The notes: generated by a model from the letters alone, not told the origin. Shown: positions 8,708 through 18,207, numbered from the stretch's first letter. The stretch: 64,000 bases of DNA from Dryocola sp051297175 (GCF_051297175.1 NZ_JBINNY010000001.1:4154001-4218000), one strand, 5' to 3'. Numbers and translations are program-made.

Positions 8708-9502
8708 ATGGCTATCTCAATTAAAACACCAGAAGAAATCGAAAAAATGCGCATCGCGGGCGCTCTTGCCGCTGAAGTGCTGGAAATGATCGAACCCCAC
8801 GTACAGCCCGGCGTCACCACCGGCGAGCTTGACCGTATCTGTAATGACTACATCGTCAATAAGCAGCAAGCGGTCTCCGCGTGCCTGGGCTACCACGGCT
8901 TCCCTAAATCCGTGTGCATCTCCATTAATGAAGTGGTTTGTCACGGCATCCCGGACGACGAAAAAACCCTCAAAGATGGCGACATCGTCAACATCGACGT
9001 GACCGTCATTAAAGACGAATACCACGGCGACACCTCCAAAATGTTTATCGTGGGCAAACCCACTATTTTGGGCGAGCGCCTGTGCCGCATTACTCAGGAA
9101 AGCCTGTATCTGGCCCTGCGAATGGTTAAACCAGGCATTCGCCTGCGCACGCTGGGCGCGGCTATTCAGAAATTCGTCGAAGCGGAAGGTTTCTCCGTTG
9201 TGCGCGAATACTGCGGCCACGGCATCGGCCGCGTCTTCCACGAAGAGCCGCAGGTGCTGCATTACGATGCGGATGACGGCGGCGTGGTGCTGCAACCGGG
9301 CATGACGTTCACTATCGAACCGATGGTCAACGCTGGCGACTACCGCATCCGCACCATGAAAGACGGCTGGACGGTGAAAACCAAAGATCGCAGCTTGTCT
9401 GCACAATACGAGCATACTATTGTGGTGACAGATAACGGCTGCGAAATTCTCACGTTGCGCAAGGATGACACCATCCCGAACGTCATTTCGCATAACGAGT
9501 GA
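8708..9502 (+). CDS. map: Type I methionine aminopeptidase
   Basis: MAP removes the N-terminal Met from new proteins when the second residue is small. It is 264 aa with a pita-bread fold. The dinuclear metal ligands are visible as the Asp residues in VNIDVTVIKDEYHGDTSK, the His in GHGIGRVFHEEP, and the Glu residues in TIEPM and near YEHTIVVT. It is divergent from rpsB and ends in a clear terminator. Confidence 0.98.
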   Translation: MAISIKTPEEIEKMRIAGALAAEVLEMIEPHVQPGVTTGELDRICNDYIVNKQQAVSACLGYHGFPKSVCISINEVVCHGIPDDEKTLKDGDIVNIDVTVIKDEYHGDTSKMFIVGKPTILGERLCRITQESLYLALRMVKPGIRLRTLGAAIQKFVEAEGFSVVREYCGHGIGRVFHEEPQVLHYDADDGGVVLQPGMTFTIEPMVNAGDYRIRTMKDGWTVKTKDRSLSAQYEHTIVVTDNGCEILTLRKDDTIPNVISHNE

Positions 9503-9526
9503 TTCTCCTGACGCAAGTCAGCAATC

Positions 9527-9552
9527 AAAGCCGGCAAATGCCGGCTTTTTTT
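9527..9552 (+). terminator. Intrinsic terminator of map
   Basis: AAAGCCGG-CAAATG-CCGGCTTTTTTT: stem with a seven-T tail. It ends only a few bases before the glnD start, so glnD transcripts must start within or upstream of this structure. Confidence 0.9.
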
Positions 9553-9556
9553 ATGG

Positions 9557-12238
9557 ATGTCGAACATGACCCAGAGTTTACCCGAGCAGTATGCAAACAC
9601 CGTGCTTCCTGAGATTTCCGGGCAACCTGACAACCCCGCCAGCTGGCCCGCAAGCGAACTCAGCTGTGGCCAGATCAAAACACATCTCGACGTCTTCCAG
9701 CGCTGGCTTGGGGAAGCTTTCGACAACGGTATTTCTGCCGAACAGCTCATTGACGCCCGCACCGAATTTATTGACCAGCTGCTTCAGCGCCTGTGGCTGC
9801 ACTACGGATTCGGCGAAGTGCCGGAAGCCGCGCTGGTTGCCGTCGGCGGCTATGGACGAGGTGAGCTGCATCCGCTTTCTGACATCGATTTATTAATCCT
9901 CAGCCGCAAACGATTGACCGACGCTCAGGCGCAAAAAATCGGCGAGCTGCTGACGCTGCTATGGGACGTTAAGCTCGAAGTCGGCCACAGCGTACGCACG
10001 CTGGAAGAGTGCCTTCTGGAGGGGCTTTCTGATTTAACCGTTGCCACCAACCTGATTGAATCACGCCTGCTGATCGGCGACGTCGCCCTGTTCCTCGAGC
10101 TGCAAAAACACGTCTTCAGCGAGGGTTTTTGGCCGTCGGCTAGGTTCTTTGCCGCCAAAATCGACGAGCAGGAAGAACGACATCGCCGCTATCACGGCAC
10201 CAGCTATAACCTTGAGCCAGACATTAAAAGCAGCCCCGGCGGCCTGCGTGACATCCACACTTTACAGTGGGTTGCCCGCCGCCACTTCGGCGCAACGTCG
10301 CTGAGCGAAATGGTCGGCTTCGGTTTTTTAACCGAGGCGGAGCGCAACGAGCTGGACGAGTGCCAGCACCTGCTGTGGCGCATCCGCTTTGCGCTGCATC
10401 TTGAGGTCAATCGCTACGACAATCGCCTGCTGTTCGACAGACAGCTCAGCGTCGCCCAGCGCCTCAACTATAGCGGCGAAGGCAACGAGCCGGTCGAACA
10501 CATGATGAAGGATTTCTACCGCGTCACGCGTCGGGTAGGCGAGCTAAATCAGATGCTGTTACAGCTTTTCGACGAAGCGATTCTCGCGCTGGATGCCAGC
10601 GAAAAGCCTCGACCGCTGGACGACGATTTCCAGCTTCGCGGCACCCTTATCGATCTGCGTGATGAAACGCTGTTTATGCGCGAGCCGCAGGCCATTCTGC
10701 GCATGTTTTACATGATGGTGCGCAATCGTGACATCACCGGCATTTACTCCACCACCCTGCGCCATCTGCGCCACGCCCGTCGCCATCTGGCGCAGCCGCT
10801 CTGTTATATTCCCGAGGCGCGCGCGCTTTTTCTGTCGATCCTGCGCCATCCGGGCGCCGTCAGCCGTGCGCTGGTGCCCATGCACCGCCACAGCGTGCTG
10901 TGGGCCTACATGCCGCAGTGGTCGCATATCGTCGGCCAGATGCAGTTTGACCTCTTCCACGCCTACACGGTGGATGAGCACACTATTCGCGTACTGCAAA
11001 AACTGGAAAGCTTCTCGCACGAGGAAACGCGCCAGAAGCATCCGCTGTGTGTGGACCTGTGGCCGCGCCTTGCGCATCCGGAACTGCTGCTGATTGCCGC
11101 GCTGTTCCACGATATTGCCAAAGGACGCGGGGGCGACCATTCGGTGCTCGGCGCGCAGGACATCCTTAAATTCGCCGAGCTACACGGCCTTAATTCGCGG
11201 GAAACCCAGCTCGTCGCCTGGCTGGTACGCCAGCACCTGCTGATGTCCGTCACCGCCCAGCGTCGTGACATTCAGGACCCGGAGGTCATCAAGCAGTTTG
11301 CCGAAGAGGTGCAGACCGAAAACCGCCTGCGCTACCTGGTCTGCCTGACGGTAGCCGACATCTGTGCCACCAACGAAACCCTGTGGAACAGCTGGAAGCA
11401 GAGCCTGCTGCGCGAGCTGTACTTCGCCACCGAAAAACAGCTTCGCCGCGGCATGCAAAACAGCCCGGATATGCGCGAACGCGTGCGCCATCACCAGCTT
11501 CAGGCGCTCGCGCTGCTGCGCATGGACAACATCAACGAAGAGGCGCTGCACAATATTTGGCGGCGCTGTCGGGCAAACTACTTTGTGCGCCATACGCCAA
11601 ACCAGCTCGCCTGGCACGCGCGGCACCTGCTCAAGCACGATCTTACCCAACCGCTGATCCTGCTTAGCCCGCAGGCAACGCGCGGCGGAACGGAGATCTT
11701 CATCTGGAGCCCGGATCGCCCTTACCTGTTTGCCGCCGTCTGCGCCGAGCTGGATCGTCGCAACCTCAGCGTGCACGACGCGCAGATCTTCACCACCCGC
11801 GACGGCATGGCGATGGACACCTTTATCGTACTGGAACCGGACGGCAGCCCGCTGTCCGGCGATCGTCACGAGCTGATTCGCCACAGCCTGGAGCAGGCCA
11901 TCTCGCAAACCAGCTGGCAGCCGCCGCAGCCGCGCCGCCAGTCGGCCAAATTGCGCCACTTTACCGTCGATACCGAGGTCAACTTCCTGCCCACGCATAC
12001 CGACAGGCGCACGTTCCTTGAACTGATTGCGCTCGATCAGCCAGGTCTGCTGGCACGCGTTGGGGAAGTGTTCGCAGACCTGGGGATTTCGCTCCACGGG
12101 GCGAGAATTACGACAATTGGCGAGCGAGTAGAAGATTTATTTATAATCGCGACGGCCGACCGGCGTGCACTTAATAATGTGCTGCAACAAGAGGTTCAAC
12201 AACGGTTGACAGCAGCCCTTAATCCAAACGATAAATAA
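9557..12238 (+). CDS. glnD: Bifunctional uridylyltransferase/uridylyl-removing enzyme GlnD
   Basis: GlnD senses glutamine and adds or removes UMP on the PII proteins GlnB/GlnK, controlling glutamine synthetase and NtrC. The protein is 893 aa (E. coli about 890). In order: nucleotidyltransferase domain with GGYGRGELHPLSDIDLLIL near residue 100; linker; HD hydrolase domain with HDIAKGRGGDHS near residue 515; and two C-terminal ACT domains, the second with ELIALDQPGLLARVG. An alternative start at MTQSLPEQ lies three codons in. The start codon almost touches the map terminator. dapD follows 37 bases later. Confidence 0.97.
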   Translation: MSNMTQSLPEQYANTVLPEISGQPDNPASWPASELSCGQIKTHLDVFQRWLGEAFDNGISAEQLIDARTEFIDQLLQRLWLHYGFGEVPEAALVAVGGYGRGELHPLSDIDLLILSRKRLTDAQAQKIGELLTLLWDVKLEVGHSVRTLEECLLEGLSDLTVATNLIESRLLIGDVALFLELQKHVFSEGFWPSARFFAAKIDEQEERHRRYHGTSYNLEPDIKSSPGGLRDIHTLQWVARRHFGATSLSEMVGFGFLTEAERNELDECQHLLWRIRFALHLEVNRYDNRLLFDRQLSVAQRLNYSGEGNEPVEHMMKDFYRVTRRVGELNQMLLQLFDEAILALDASEKPRPLDDDFQLRGTLIDLRDETLFMREPQAILRMFYMMVRNRDITGIYSTTLRHLRHARRHLAQPLCYIPEARALFLSILRHPGAVSRALVPMHRHSVLWAYMPQWSHIVGQMQFDLFHAYTVDEHTIRVLQKLESFSHEETRQKHPLCVDLWPRLAHPELLLIAALFHDIAKGRGGDHSVLGAQDILKFAELHGLNSRETQLVAWLVRQHLLMSVTAQRRDIQDPEVIKQFAEEVQTENRLRYLVCLTVADICATNETLWNSWKQSLLRELYFATEKQLRRGMQNSPDMRERVRHHQLQALALLRMDNINEEALHNIWRRCRANYFVRHTPNQLAWHARHLLKHDLTQPLILLSPQATRGGTEIFIWSPDRPYLFAAVCAELDRRNLSVHDAQIFTTRDGMAMDTFIVLEPDGSPLSGDRHELIRHSLEQAISQTSWQPPQPRRQSAKLRHFTVDTEVNFLPTHTDRRTFLELIALDQPGLLARVGEVFADLGISLHGARITTIGERVEDLFIIATADRRALNNVLQQEVQQRLTAALNPNDK

Positions 12239-12275
12239 CAGTCTGTTAATTTCGTCACAATCAGGAAGCTTTATA

Positions 12276-13100
12276 ATGCAGCAGCTACAGAACGTCATTG
12301 AGTCCGCTTTCGAGCGCCGCGCCGAGATCACTCCGGCAAACGTTGATACCGTTACCCGTGAAGCGGTAAACCAGGTTATCTCCCTGCTCGACAGCGGCGC
12401 GCTGCGCGTTGCCGAAAAAATTGACGGCCAGTGGGTTACCCACCAGTGGCTGAAAAAAGCCGTTCTGCTCTCTTTCCGCATTAATGACAACCAGGTCATG
12501 GAAGGCGCAGAAAGCCGTTACTTCGACAAAGTCCCAATGAAATTTGCTCACTACGACGAAGCACGCTTCCAGAAAGAAGGCTTCCGCGTGGTGCCACCAG
12601 CCGCCGTTCGCCAGGGCGCATTTATCGCTCGCAACACCGTGCTGATGCCTTCCTACGTGAACATCGGCGCGTACGTTGATGAAGGTTCCATGGTAGATAC
12701 CTGGGCGACCGTCGGCTCCTGCGCGCAGATCGGTAAAAACGTTCACCTGTCCGGCGGCGTTGGCATCGGCGGCGTGCTGGAACCGCTGCAGGCTAACCCT
12801 ACCATCATCGAAGACAACTGCTTCATTGGCGCACGTTCAGAGGTGGTTGAAGGTGTTATCGTCGAAGAAGGCTCCGTTATCTCTATGGGCGTATACATCG
12901 GCCAGAGCACCCGTATTTACGATCGCGAAACCGGCGAAGTGCATTATGGCCGCGTACCGGCTGGCTCCGTCGTGGTTTCCGGCAACCTGCCGTCTAAGGA
13001 TGGCAAATACAGCCTGTACTGTGCGGTTATCGTGAAGAAAGTTGACGCGAAAACCCGTGGTAAAGTCGGTATTAACGAACTGCTTCGTACCATCGACTAA
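12276..13100 (+). CDS. dapD: Tetrahydrodipicolinate N-succinyltransferase
   Basis: DapD uses succinyl-CoA to acylate tetrahydrodipicolinate in the lysine/meso-diaminopimelate pathway, supplying peptidoglycan precursor. The protein is 274 aa, the E. coli length. An N-terminal helical domain is followed by a left-handed beta-helix of hexapeptide repeats (about residues 105-225, for example VNIGAYVDEGSMVDTWATVGSC). It lies 37 bases after glnD and ends with a terminator. Confidence 0.98.
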   Translation: MQQLQNVIESAFERRAEITPANVDTVTREAVNQVISLLDSGALRVAEKIDGQWVTHQWLKKAVLLSFRINDNQVMEGAESRYFDKVPMKFAHYDEARFQKEGFRVVPPAAVRQGAFIARNTVLMPSYVNIGAYVDEGSMVDTWATVGSCAQIGKNVHLSGGVGIGGVLEPLQANPTIIEDNCFIGARSEVVEGVIVEEGSVISMGVYIGQSTRIYDRETGEVHYGRVPAGSVVVSGNLPSKDGKYSLYCAVIVKKVDAKTRGKVGINELLRTID

Positions 13101-13113
13101 AAATAAATGTTCA

Positions 13114-13137
13114 AAAGGCGGGGTAACCCGCCTTTTT
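13114..13137 (+). terminator. Intrinsic terminator of dapD
   Basis: AAAGGCGGGTT-type hairpin: AGGCGGG-GTAA-CCCGCCTTTTTT, directly after dapD. Confidence 0.9.
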
Positions 13138-13210
13138 TGCATCCGGGACTGGCGGGAAAGAAACTTTCCGTTGATTATCTATAGGTTAATGATATCGAAA
13201 AGGTAACGCT

Positions 13211-13600
13211 ATGTACGATAACTTGAAAAGTCTGGGTATTACCAATCCTGATGAAATCGATCGTTACAGCCTCCGGCAGGAAGCCAACAACGATATCCTG
13301 AAAATCTATTTCCAGAAGGATAAGGGCGAGTTCTTTGCGAAAAGCGTGAAATTTAAATATCCACGCCAGCGCAAAACCGTTGTCGCCGATGGCGTAGGTC
13401 AGGGTTACAAAGAAGTGCAGGAAATCAGTCCGAACCTGCGCTACGTGATTGACGAATTAGATCAGCTTTGCAAACGCGACCGTACCGAAGTGGATCTGAA
13501 GCGCAAGATCCTCGACGATCTGCGTCACCTGGAATCGGTTGTCACCAATAAAATCTCTGAGATCGAAGCCGATCTGGAAAAGCTTACCCGCAATAAATAA
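13211..13600 (+). CDS. yaeH: YaeH family protein (DUF3461), function unknown
   Basis: This small soluble protein (129 aa) is nearly identical in character to E. coli YaeH. It is highly charged and starts MYDNLKSLGITNPDEIDRYSLRQEANNDI. The C-terminal third (about residues 75-129) looks like a continuous charged helix, possibly coiled coil. There is no signal peptide or membrane segment and no assigned function. An ATCGAAAAGGTAAC ribosome binding region precedes it. A perfect REP inverted repeat follows directly. In E. coli yaeI lies between dapD and yaeH; it is absent here. Confidence 0.93.
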   Translation: MYDNLKSLGITNPDEIDRYSLRQEANNDILKIYFQKDKGEFFAKSVKFKYPRQRKTVVADGVGQGYKEVQEISPNLRYVIDELDQLCKRDRTEVDLKRKILDDLRHLESVVTNKISEIEADLEKLTRNK

Positions 13601-13606
13601 GTCCCC

Positions 13607-13681
13607 GGCGGATGGCGCTTGCGCTTATCCGCCCTACGTTGCTGCGGAATGTAGGGCGGATAAGCGCAAGCGCCATCCGCC
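13607..13681. repeat. Paired REP-like palindromes (perfect 31-base inverted repeat)
   Basis: GGCGGATGGCGCTTGCGCTT (first 20 of 31 bases) runs to CCCTAC at 13637. After 13 bases the exact reverse complement runs from 13651 to 13681. It sits between convergent yaeH and cdaR. The same unit recurs near 49908-49970 and, with one or two changes, near 23672 and 42116. Confidence 0.9.
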
Positions 13682-13686
13682 CTCTT

Positions 13687-14844
13687 TTATCTCTGTTCGT
13701 CCAGCTGCAAAGCCACGTACAGCAGCAGACGATCGTCGAAATTTCCTAGATCCAATCCCGTCAGCTCAGAAATGCGGTTAAGCCGGTATTCCAGCGTATT
13801 GCGATGGATAAACAGCGCTTTTGAGGTCGCCAGCGGCTGCACGTTATGGCGGAACCAGGCGCTCAACGTTCTGCGCAGCAGCCCGTTGTTATCCATGGAT
13901 TTGAGCCGCGCCAGCGGACGGGCCAGTTCGTTGGCCTGCCAACCGCCGCGCAGGCTGTCGAGCAGCACAGGCAGCATTAAATCCTGATAAAAATAGCTGC
14001 GGTTTTCCGGCATGCGCTGTTTGCCGACCATCATGGTGGTGCGGGCGGTTCGGTAGGAGCGGGCGATGCTGCCAGGGCCGGTAAAATAGTTGCCCAGCGC
14101 GACGCGAAAACGGAGCTGGCCGTTTTCCTTCAGGCGGTTGATGAGCTGCTCGACGCGCTTACGGTGATCCTCCGCGTCCCAGCGGCCAAACTGGTTTAGT
14201 GCGGGCTTGAGCACCACCATTTCCGTCAGGGAAACAATCGCAATCAGGTTGTTACGCTCGGGCGTGGTTAACGCGTTTTGCAGCTGCTGAAGCTCCTCCA
14301 TAGCGCTGTCGACACCCAGCTGACCGCTGTCGACCTCTACCACCGCGACCACGCGCGGCTGGTTAAGGTCGATACCCAATCTTTGCGCCCACTCCGTCAG
14401 CGCGGGCGTGTGCTCTTCGGCCTGAATAAGGTTCATTACCAGCTCTTCACGCAGGCGGCTATCCTGTGCCAGCAGGTGCATCAGGCGGGACTGCTCAAGC
14501 ATCATCTCGGCGGTCATGCACACCAGCTCACCGTATTTGCGCAGCGATTCCGGCTCGCCCGTCAGGCCGATAACGCCCACAATCTCGCCGTCAATACGCA
14601 GCGGCAGGTTAATCCCCTGACGCACACCGTGCAAATGCCGGGCGACGGCGTCGTCAATGTCCACCACCCGCCCCTGCGAGAGCACCAGCAGCGCCCCTTC
14701 GTGCAGCTCACCGATACGCTCTTTGTCACCGCTGCCGATAATCCTTCCACGGGCATCCATGACGTTAATATTGGTATCGATGATGGTCATGGTGCGCGCC
14801 ACAATGTCCTGCGCCATTTTGGTATCAAGATGCCAGCCCGCCAT
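13687..14844 (-). CDS. cdaR: Carbohydrate diacid regulator CdaR
   Basis: CdaR (SdaR) activates genes for uptake and use of glucarate, galactarate and glycerate in E. coli. The protein is 385 aa, the same length as E. coli. An N-terminal sugar-diacid recognition domain (MAGWHLDTKMAQDIVARTM...) spans about residues 1-135, a central GGDEF-like region follows, and a C-terminal PucR-type helix-turn-helix contains ALFIHRNTLEYRLNRISELTG near residues 345-365. The target operons are not in this window. The 173-base upstream gap holds the degP terminator. Confidence 0.96.
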   Translation of the reverse strand: MAGWHLDTKMAQDIVARTMTIIDTNINVMDARGRIIGSGDKERIGELHEGALLVLSQGRVVDIDDAVARHLHGVRQGINLPLRIDGEIVGVIGLTGEPESLRKYGELVCMTAEMMLEQSRLMHLLAQDSRLREELVMNLIQAEEHTPALTEWAQRLGIDLNQPRVVAVVEVDSGQLGVDSAMEELQQLQNALTTPERNNLIAIVSLTEMVVLKPALNQFGRWDAEDHRKRVEQLINRLKENGQLRFRVALGNYFTGPGSIARSYRTARTTMMVGKQRMPENRSYFYQDLMLPVLLDSLRGGWQANELARPLARLKSMDNNGLLRRTLSAWFRHNVQPLATSKALFIHRNTLEYRLNRISELTGLDLGNFDDRLLLYVALQLDEQR

Positions 14845-14956
14845 TAATCACTCTCCACATCGTGCTAATCGCCCAGCATAGGCGACTGTAATAGCCACGG
14901 CATTGTGCAAATGCCCAAAGCGCCCATTCAGAGTGTGGAGTTGTGGAAAGCCTCAC

Positions 14957-14985
14957 AAAAAAAGGGCCGCTATTGCGGCCCTTTA
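14957..14985 (-). terminator. Intrinsic terminator of degP
   Basis: On the minus strand AAGGGCCGC-AATA-GCGGCCCTTTTTTT, about 30 bases after the degP stop. Confidence 0.9.
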
Positions 14986-15017
14986 CTACAAGGAGGGATA
15001 ACGACTGGAGTCAGCGA

Positions 15018-16457
15018 TTACTGCATCAGCAGGTAAATGGTGGTGTCACCGCGCTGAATGTTAAGCGCCATTACCGCAGGCTTGGTGTCGAGAATTTTAC
15101 GCAGTTCGGCGATGTTGTTCACGGGCTGCTGGTTCACGCCGATGATAATGTCGCCCTTTTTCAGGCCGATACGCGCAGCAGGCGTATTGCCTTTAACCGC
15201 ATTAACGATCACGCCCTTCTCATCTTTACCGCTGCGGTTGCTCATTTCAGCCCCCTCGATGCCGTTAAAGATCGTGGCGGAATCAACCTGAGTCTGGCTG
15301 CTCTGCTGAAGCTCCAGGTTTACGGAAACAGGCTTACCGTCGCGCAGCAGGCCGAGGGTAATTTTGCTGCCCACCGGCATAGAGCCGACTTCTGCACGCA
15401 GCGCTGCAAAGCTGCTGATCGCCTTACCGTTCATGGAAACCACTACGTCACCGGCTTTAATGCCCGCTTTCGCCGCAGAGGAGTTAGCCATAACCTGGCT
15501 TACGAACGCACCGCGTTGCGCATCAACCTTCATGGCCTTCGCCAGTTCGGAGTTCAGCTCGGTGCCCATGATACCCAGTTCGCCGCGCTTAACCTGGCCG
15601 TACTGCACCATCTGAGCGGTCAGGTTTTTCACCATGTTGCTTGGGATCGCAAAGCCGATACCGATGTTGCCGCCGTCCGGCGCGAGGATCGCGGTGTTGA
15701 TACCAATCAGCTCGCCGTTCAGGTTAACCAGCGCGCCGCCGGAGTTACCGCGGTTGATCGCCGCATCCGTCTGGATGAAGTTTTCGTAGTTTTCAATGTT
15801 CAGGCCGCTACGGCCCAGCGCCGAAACGATCCCCGAGGTCACGGTTTCGCCCAGGCCATACGGGTTACCGATTGCCACGGTGTAGTCACCCACGCGCAGA
15901 GAATCGGAATCGGCCATTTTAATTGCCGTCAGGTTTTTCGGCTCCTGCAGCTGCAGCAGCGCGATGTCGGAGCGCGGGTCTTTACCCACGACTTTTGCAT
16001 CGAACTTGCGGCCATCGCTCAGGGAAACCTGAATCTTGGTGGCGTTATCCACCACGTGGTTGTTGGTCACCACGTAGCCTTTAGCGGCATCAATGATTAC
16101 GCCGGAGCCCAGCGCGGCAAATTTCTGCTGCTGGGAACCGCCTTCAGCGCCGCCGCCAGGACCACCCTGACAGAACGGAGAGCTCTGGAACGGTGAACCT
16201 TCCTGGCAGAACGGGGAGTTGTCGCCAAAGAACTGTTGGAAATTGCGCCCCATGCGCGGGGTGTTAACGGTGGTGCTCCCCTCAACGTTAATACTCACCA
16301 CTGATGGCATTACTTTTTCCAGCATAGGTGCGAGGCTTGGCAGCGGTTGCGCTGCGGATGCAGAAGAAGCCGTCTCAGCGGCGAAAGCGGACACAGGTCC
16401 CAGCGCCAAACCCAGACTCAGAGCCAGCGCGCTCATTGCTAAAGTCGTTTTTTTCAT
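15018..16457 (-). CDS. degP: Periplasmic serine protease/chaperone DegP
   Basis: DegP (HtrA) degrades or protects misfolded envelope proteins in oligomeric cages. The predicted protein is 479 aa. A signal peptide ends near AFAAE. The trypsin-like domain carries the triad His in TNNHVVDN, Asp in RSDIALLQL and Ser in NRGNSGGAL, with the long LA loop containing two Cys (SPFCQEGSPF and SPFCQGG). Two PDZ domains follow. The LA loop is slightly longer and Gly-rich (GGPGGGAEGG) compared with E. coli. The frame is open 11 codons upstream, but MKKTTLAMSALALS is the proper start. It has a sigma-E promoter. Confidence 0.97.
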   Translation of the reverse strand: MKKTTLAMSALALSLGLALGPVSAFAAETASSASAAQPLPSLAPMLEKVMPSVVSINVEGSTTVNTPRMGRNFQQFFGDNSPFCQEGSPFQSSPFCQGGPGGGAEGGSQQQKFAALGSGVIIDAAKGYVVTNNHVVDNATKIQVSLSDGRKFDAKVVGKDPRSDIALLQLQEPKNLTAIKMADSDSLRVGDYTVAIGNPYGLGETVTSGIVSALGRSGLNIENYENFIQTDAAINRGNSGGALVNLNGELIGINTAILAPDGGNIGIGFAIPSNMVKNLTAQMVQYGQVKRGELGIMGTELNSELAKAMKVDAQRGAFVSQVMANSSAAKAGIKAGDVVVSMNGKAISSFAALRAEVGSMPVGSKITLGLLRDGKPVSVNLELQQSSQTQVDSATIFNGIEGAEMSNRSGKDEKGVIVNAVKGNTPAARIGLKKGDIIIGVNQQPVNNIAELRKILDTKPAVMALNIQRGDTTIYLLMQ

Positions 16458-16508
16458 GTCTTTCAATCTCAAGTTAAATAAGTCACGCATAATTGCTGTG
16501 TAGGCCTT

Positions 16509-16537
16509 TATAGAGTGAAGTTATTGCACTAAGTTCC
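16509..16537 (-). promoter_or_regulatory. Sigma-E type promoter of degP
   Basis: On the minus strand: -35 GGAACTT, 16-base spacer, -10 TCTATA, 52 bases above the degP ATG. The -35 is a perfect match to the RpoE consensus, and degP is a classic sigma-E gene. A lone GTAAA further up could be half of a CpxR box, but I see no second half. Confidence 0.78.
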
Positions 16538-16598
16538 GCAGATAACCCACTGGAAAAAGTAAATAATTATTGTCGGTCTTTACAAAACTAAACGGCAG

Positions 16599-18113
16599 TT
16601 ATTCCACGGCCATCAATCGCCGATATTCATCCCAGGCGTATAAGTCAGTCATTCCGCTGATATAGTCCTGGATAAGCCTGCAGCGATAATAAAATTCCCA
16701 GATGGCAAACTCCGGGTTCGATGGCACCAAAGCATTCACAGCCTCAATATAAGCAAGCCGATGTTTGGTCGATAACTTATGATAAAGCCGCGTTTCGATA
16801 GGCAGACGGCGCAAACTCTCTTTTTCCACCAGCTCAGCAAAATCCTCACCGGCTATATTGAGCAGCGGACTGTAAATTTCAAGTAATCCGCTTATTACTC
16901 TATAGCCCTGTAATTCCAGCTGTTCCACTTCGGGATGGTTGAATACCTGACGAATAGCGACCTGCTTATAGAGTTCCAGCAGACGAGCGAACGGGCTATC
17001 GTCCTCTAATAAAGCGTGATTAAACTCGCCGGAATAAATCTCCGGCAGGTTATCGATAAATCGCTGGGCCGCGTAGGGAACCAGCTGGTTTAAGGTATTA
17101 ACGCGCAAATACATAAAGAACTGGTCTTCGGTGCTGCGGCGCATCTGATTGGTGCTCGATTTACGCCATGCCTCGTTCACCACCTCTTCAAATAGATCGT
17201 CCGGGCGATGCTCGCCCCAGGCCTCGCAAAGATGCTGATAAAGCTGCTCGACGCTGAAAATATTCTTCTCAACCGCATCCTCCAGATCCGCCACGCAGTA
17301 GGAGATATCGTCAGCGGCCTCCATTATCCACGTCAGCGGGAAACGGCTGTATTCACCGAGCTGAAGCTCCGCGCGCAGCCGCTTGATGTACGCCTCTTCA
17401 GAGAGATAAAAACCCGGTTTCTTCATCAGATAAGCGTGACTTTCCGGCGGCTTGCCCACAAACCACGCCGGGCGAGTATATTTCAGGATGCAGCCCACCT
17501 GCGCCCAGGTCAGGTTCATGCGCAGCAGGCTGTGAACCAGGCGAATACCCTGCGCGTTGCCTTCAAACTGGCATAGATCCTGGCGCACGTTGCGGCGCAA
17601 CTCGTTCAGGCGGTCCTCGCCTTCCCGCAGCTGTAGCGCGTTTACCTTACAGCGGTCGTCACTGCGCGGCTGGCTTCCCGCATCGCTCGGGAAAAGCCGC
17701 TGGCGAAACCAGTCATTGATGGCGGATTCACCAAAATGGCCGAACGGCGGGTTGCCGATATCGTGCATCAGGCAGGCCATCTCGACGATGCTCTCAAACG
17801 GCCCGGTGAGTTCGTCTAGCCCATATTTCTCGAGGCTTTGCTGCTCTTTCAGGCGGCTGAGCACCTCTTTGGCGATATAGCGCCCGACCTGCTGAACTTC
17901 CATGGAATGCGTAAGCCGGGTGCGCACCGAGGCGTTACGCTCGAGAGGGAAAACCTGCGTTTTTTGCTGCAGCCGACGAATAGCCGGTGAGTTTATAATG
18001 CGCCCGCGATCGCTTTCGAAGATGCGCAAAATCTCATGCTCATTTTTGACGCCTTCAGGCGATCGGAAACGGCGGTGCCAGTTAATTTTCCTGCGGAAAT
18101 CTATTTCACTCAT
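16599..18113 (-). CDS. dgt: Deoxyguanosinetriphosphate triphosphohydrolase
   Basis: Dgt hydrolyses dGTP to deoxyguanosine and tripolyphosphate. The protein is 504 aa (E. coli 505). The HD metal-binding domain shows the His in LTHSMEVQQVGR, the HD pair in CLMHDIGNPPFGHFG, and a later Asp in MEAADDISYCVADLEDA. It lies between degP and the divergent mtnN, in the E. coli order. The protein is more diverged in its C-terminal third than its neighbours. Confidence 0.95.
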   Translation of the reverse strand: MSEIDFRRKINWHRRFRSPEGVKNEHEILRIFESDRGRIINSPAIRRLQQKTQVFPLERNASVRTRLTHSMEVQQVGRYIAKEVLSRLKEQQSLEKYGLDELTGPFESIVEMACLMHDIGNPPFGHFGESAINDWFRQRLFPSDAGSQPRSDDRCKVNALQLREGEDRLNELRRNVRQDLCQFEGNAQGIRLVHSLLRMNLTWAQVGCILKYTRPAWFVGKPPESHAYLMKKPGFYLSEEAYIKRLRAELQLGEYSRFPLTWIMEAADDISYCVADLEDAVEKNIFSVEQLYQHLCEAWGEHRPDDLFEEVVNEAWRKSSTNQMRRSTEDQFFMYLRVNTLNQLVPYAAQRFIDNLPEIYSGEFNHALLEDDSPFARLLELYKQVAIRQVFNHPEVEQLELQGYRVISGLLEIYSPLLNIAGEDFAELVEKESLRRLPIETRLYHKLSTKHRLAYIEAVNALVPSNPEFAIWEFYYRCRLIQDYISGMTDLYAWDEYRRLMAVE

Positions 18114-18207
18114 GCCCTCTCCTTCGCCCAGCTCACGAGCGGATTAATTCCTTCCTGCATGCCATGATAGACTATGCATCCTAACTATCACGATTGCGAG
18201 TATCACT

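Noticed and set aside
13607..13681. CRISPR or attachment-site reading of the repeated palindromes
   Set aside because: Units are inverted, lie between gene ends, have no regular spacers and no cas or integrase gene nearby; REP is the better reading.
14943..16196. 417-codon open frame antisense to degP
   Set aside because: It is the antisense shadow of a high-GC conserved gene; composition is His/Arg/Gln-rich without any domain.
16538..16598. CpxR box upstream of degP
   Set aside because: Only one GTAAA half-site is visible at the expected place; the second half is missing.
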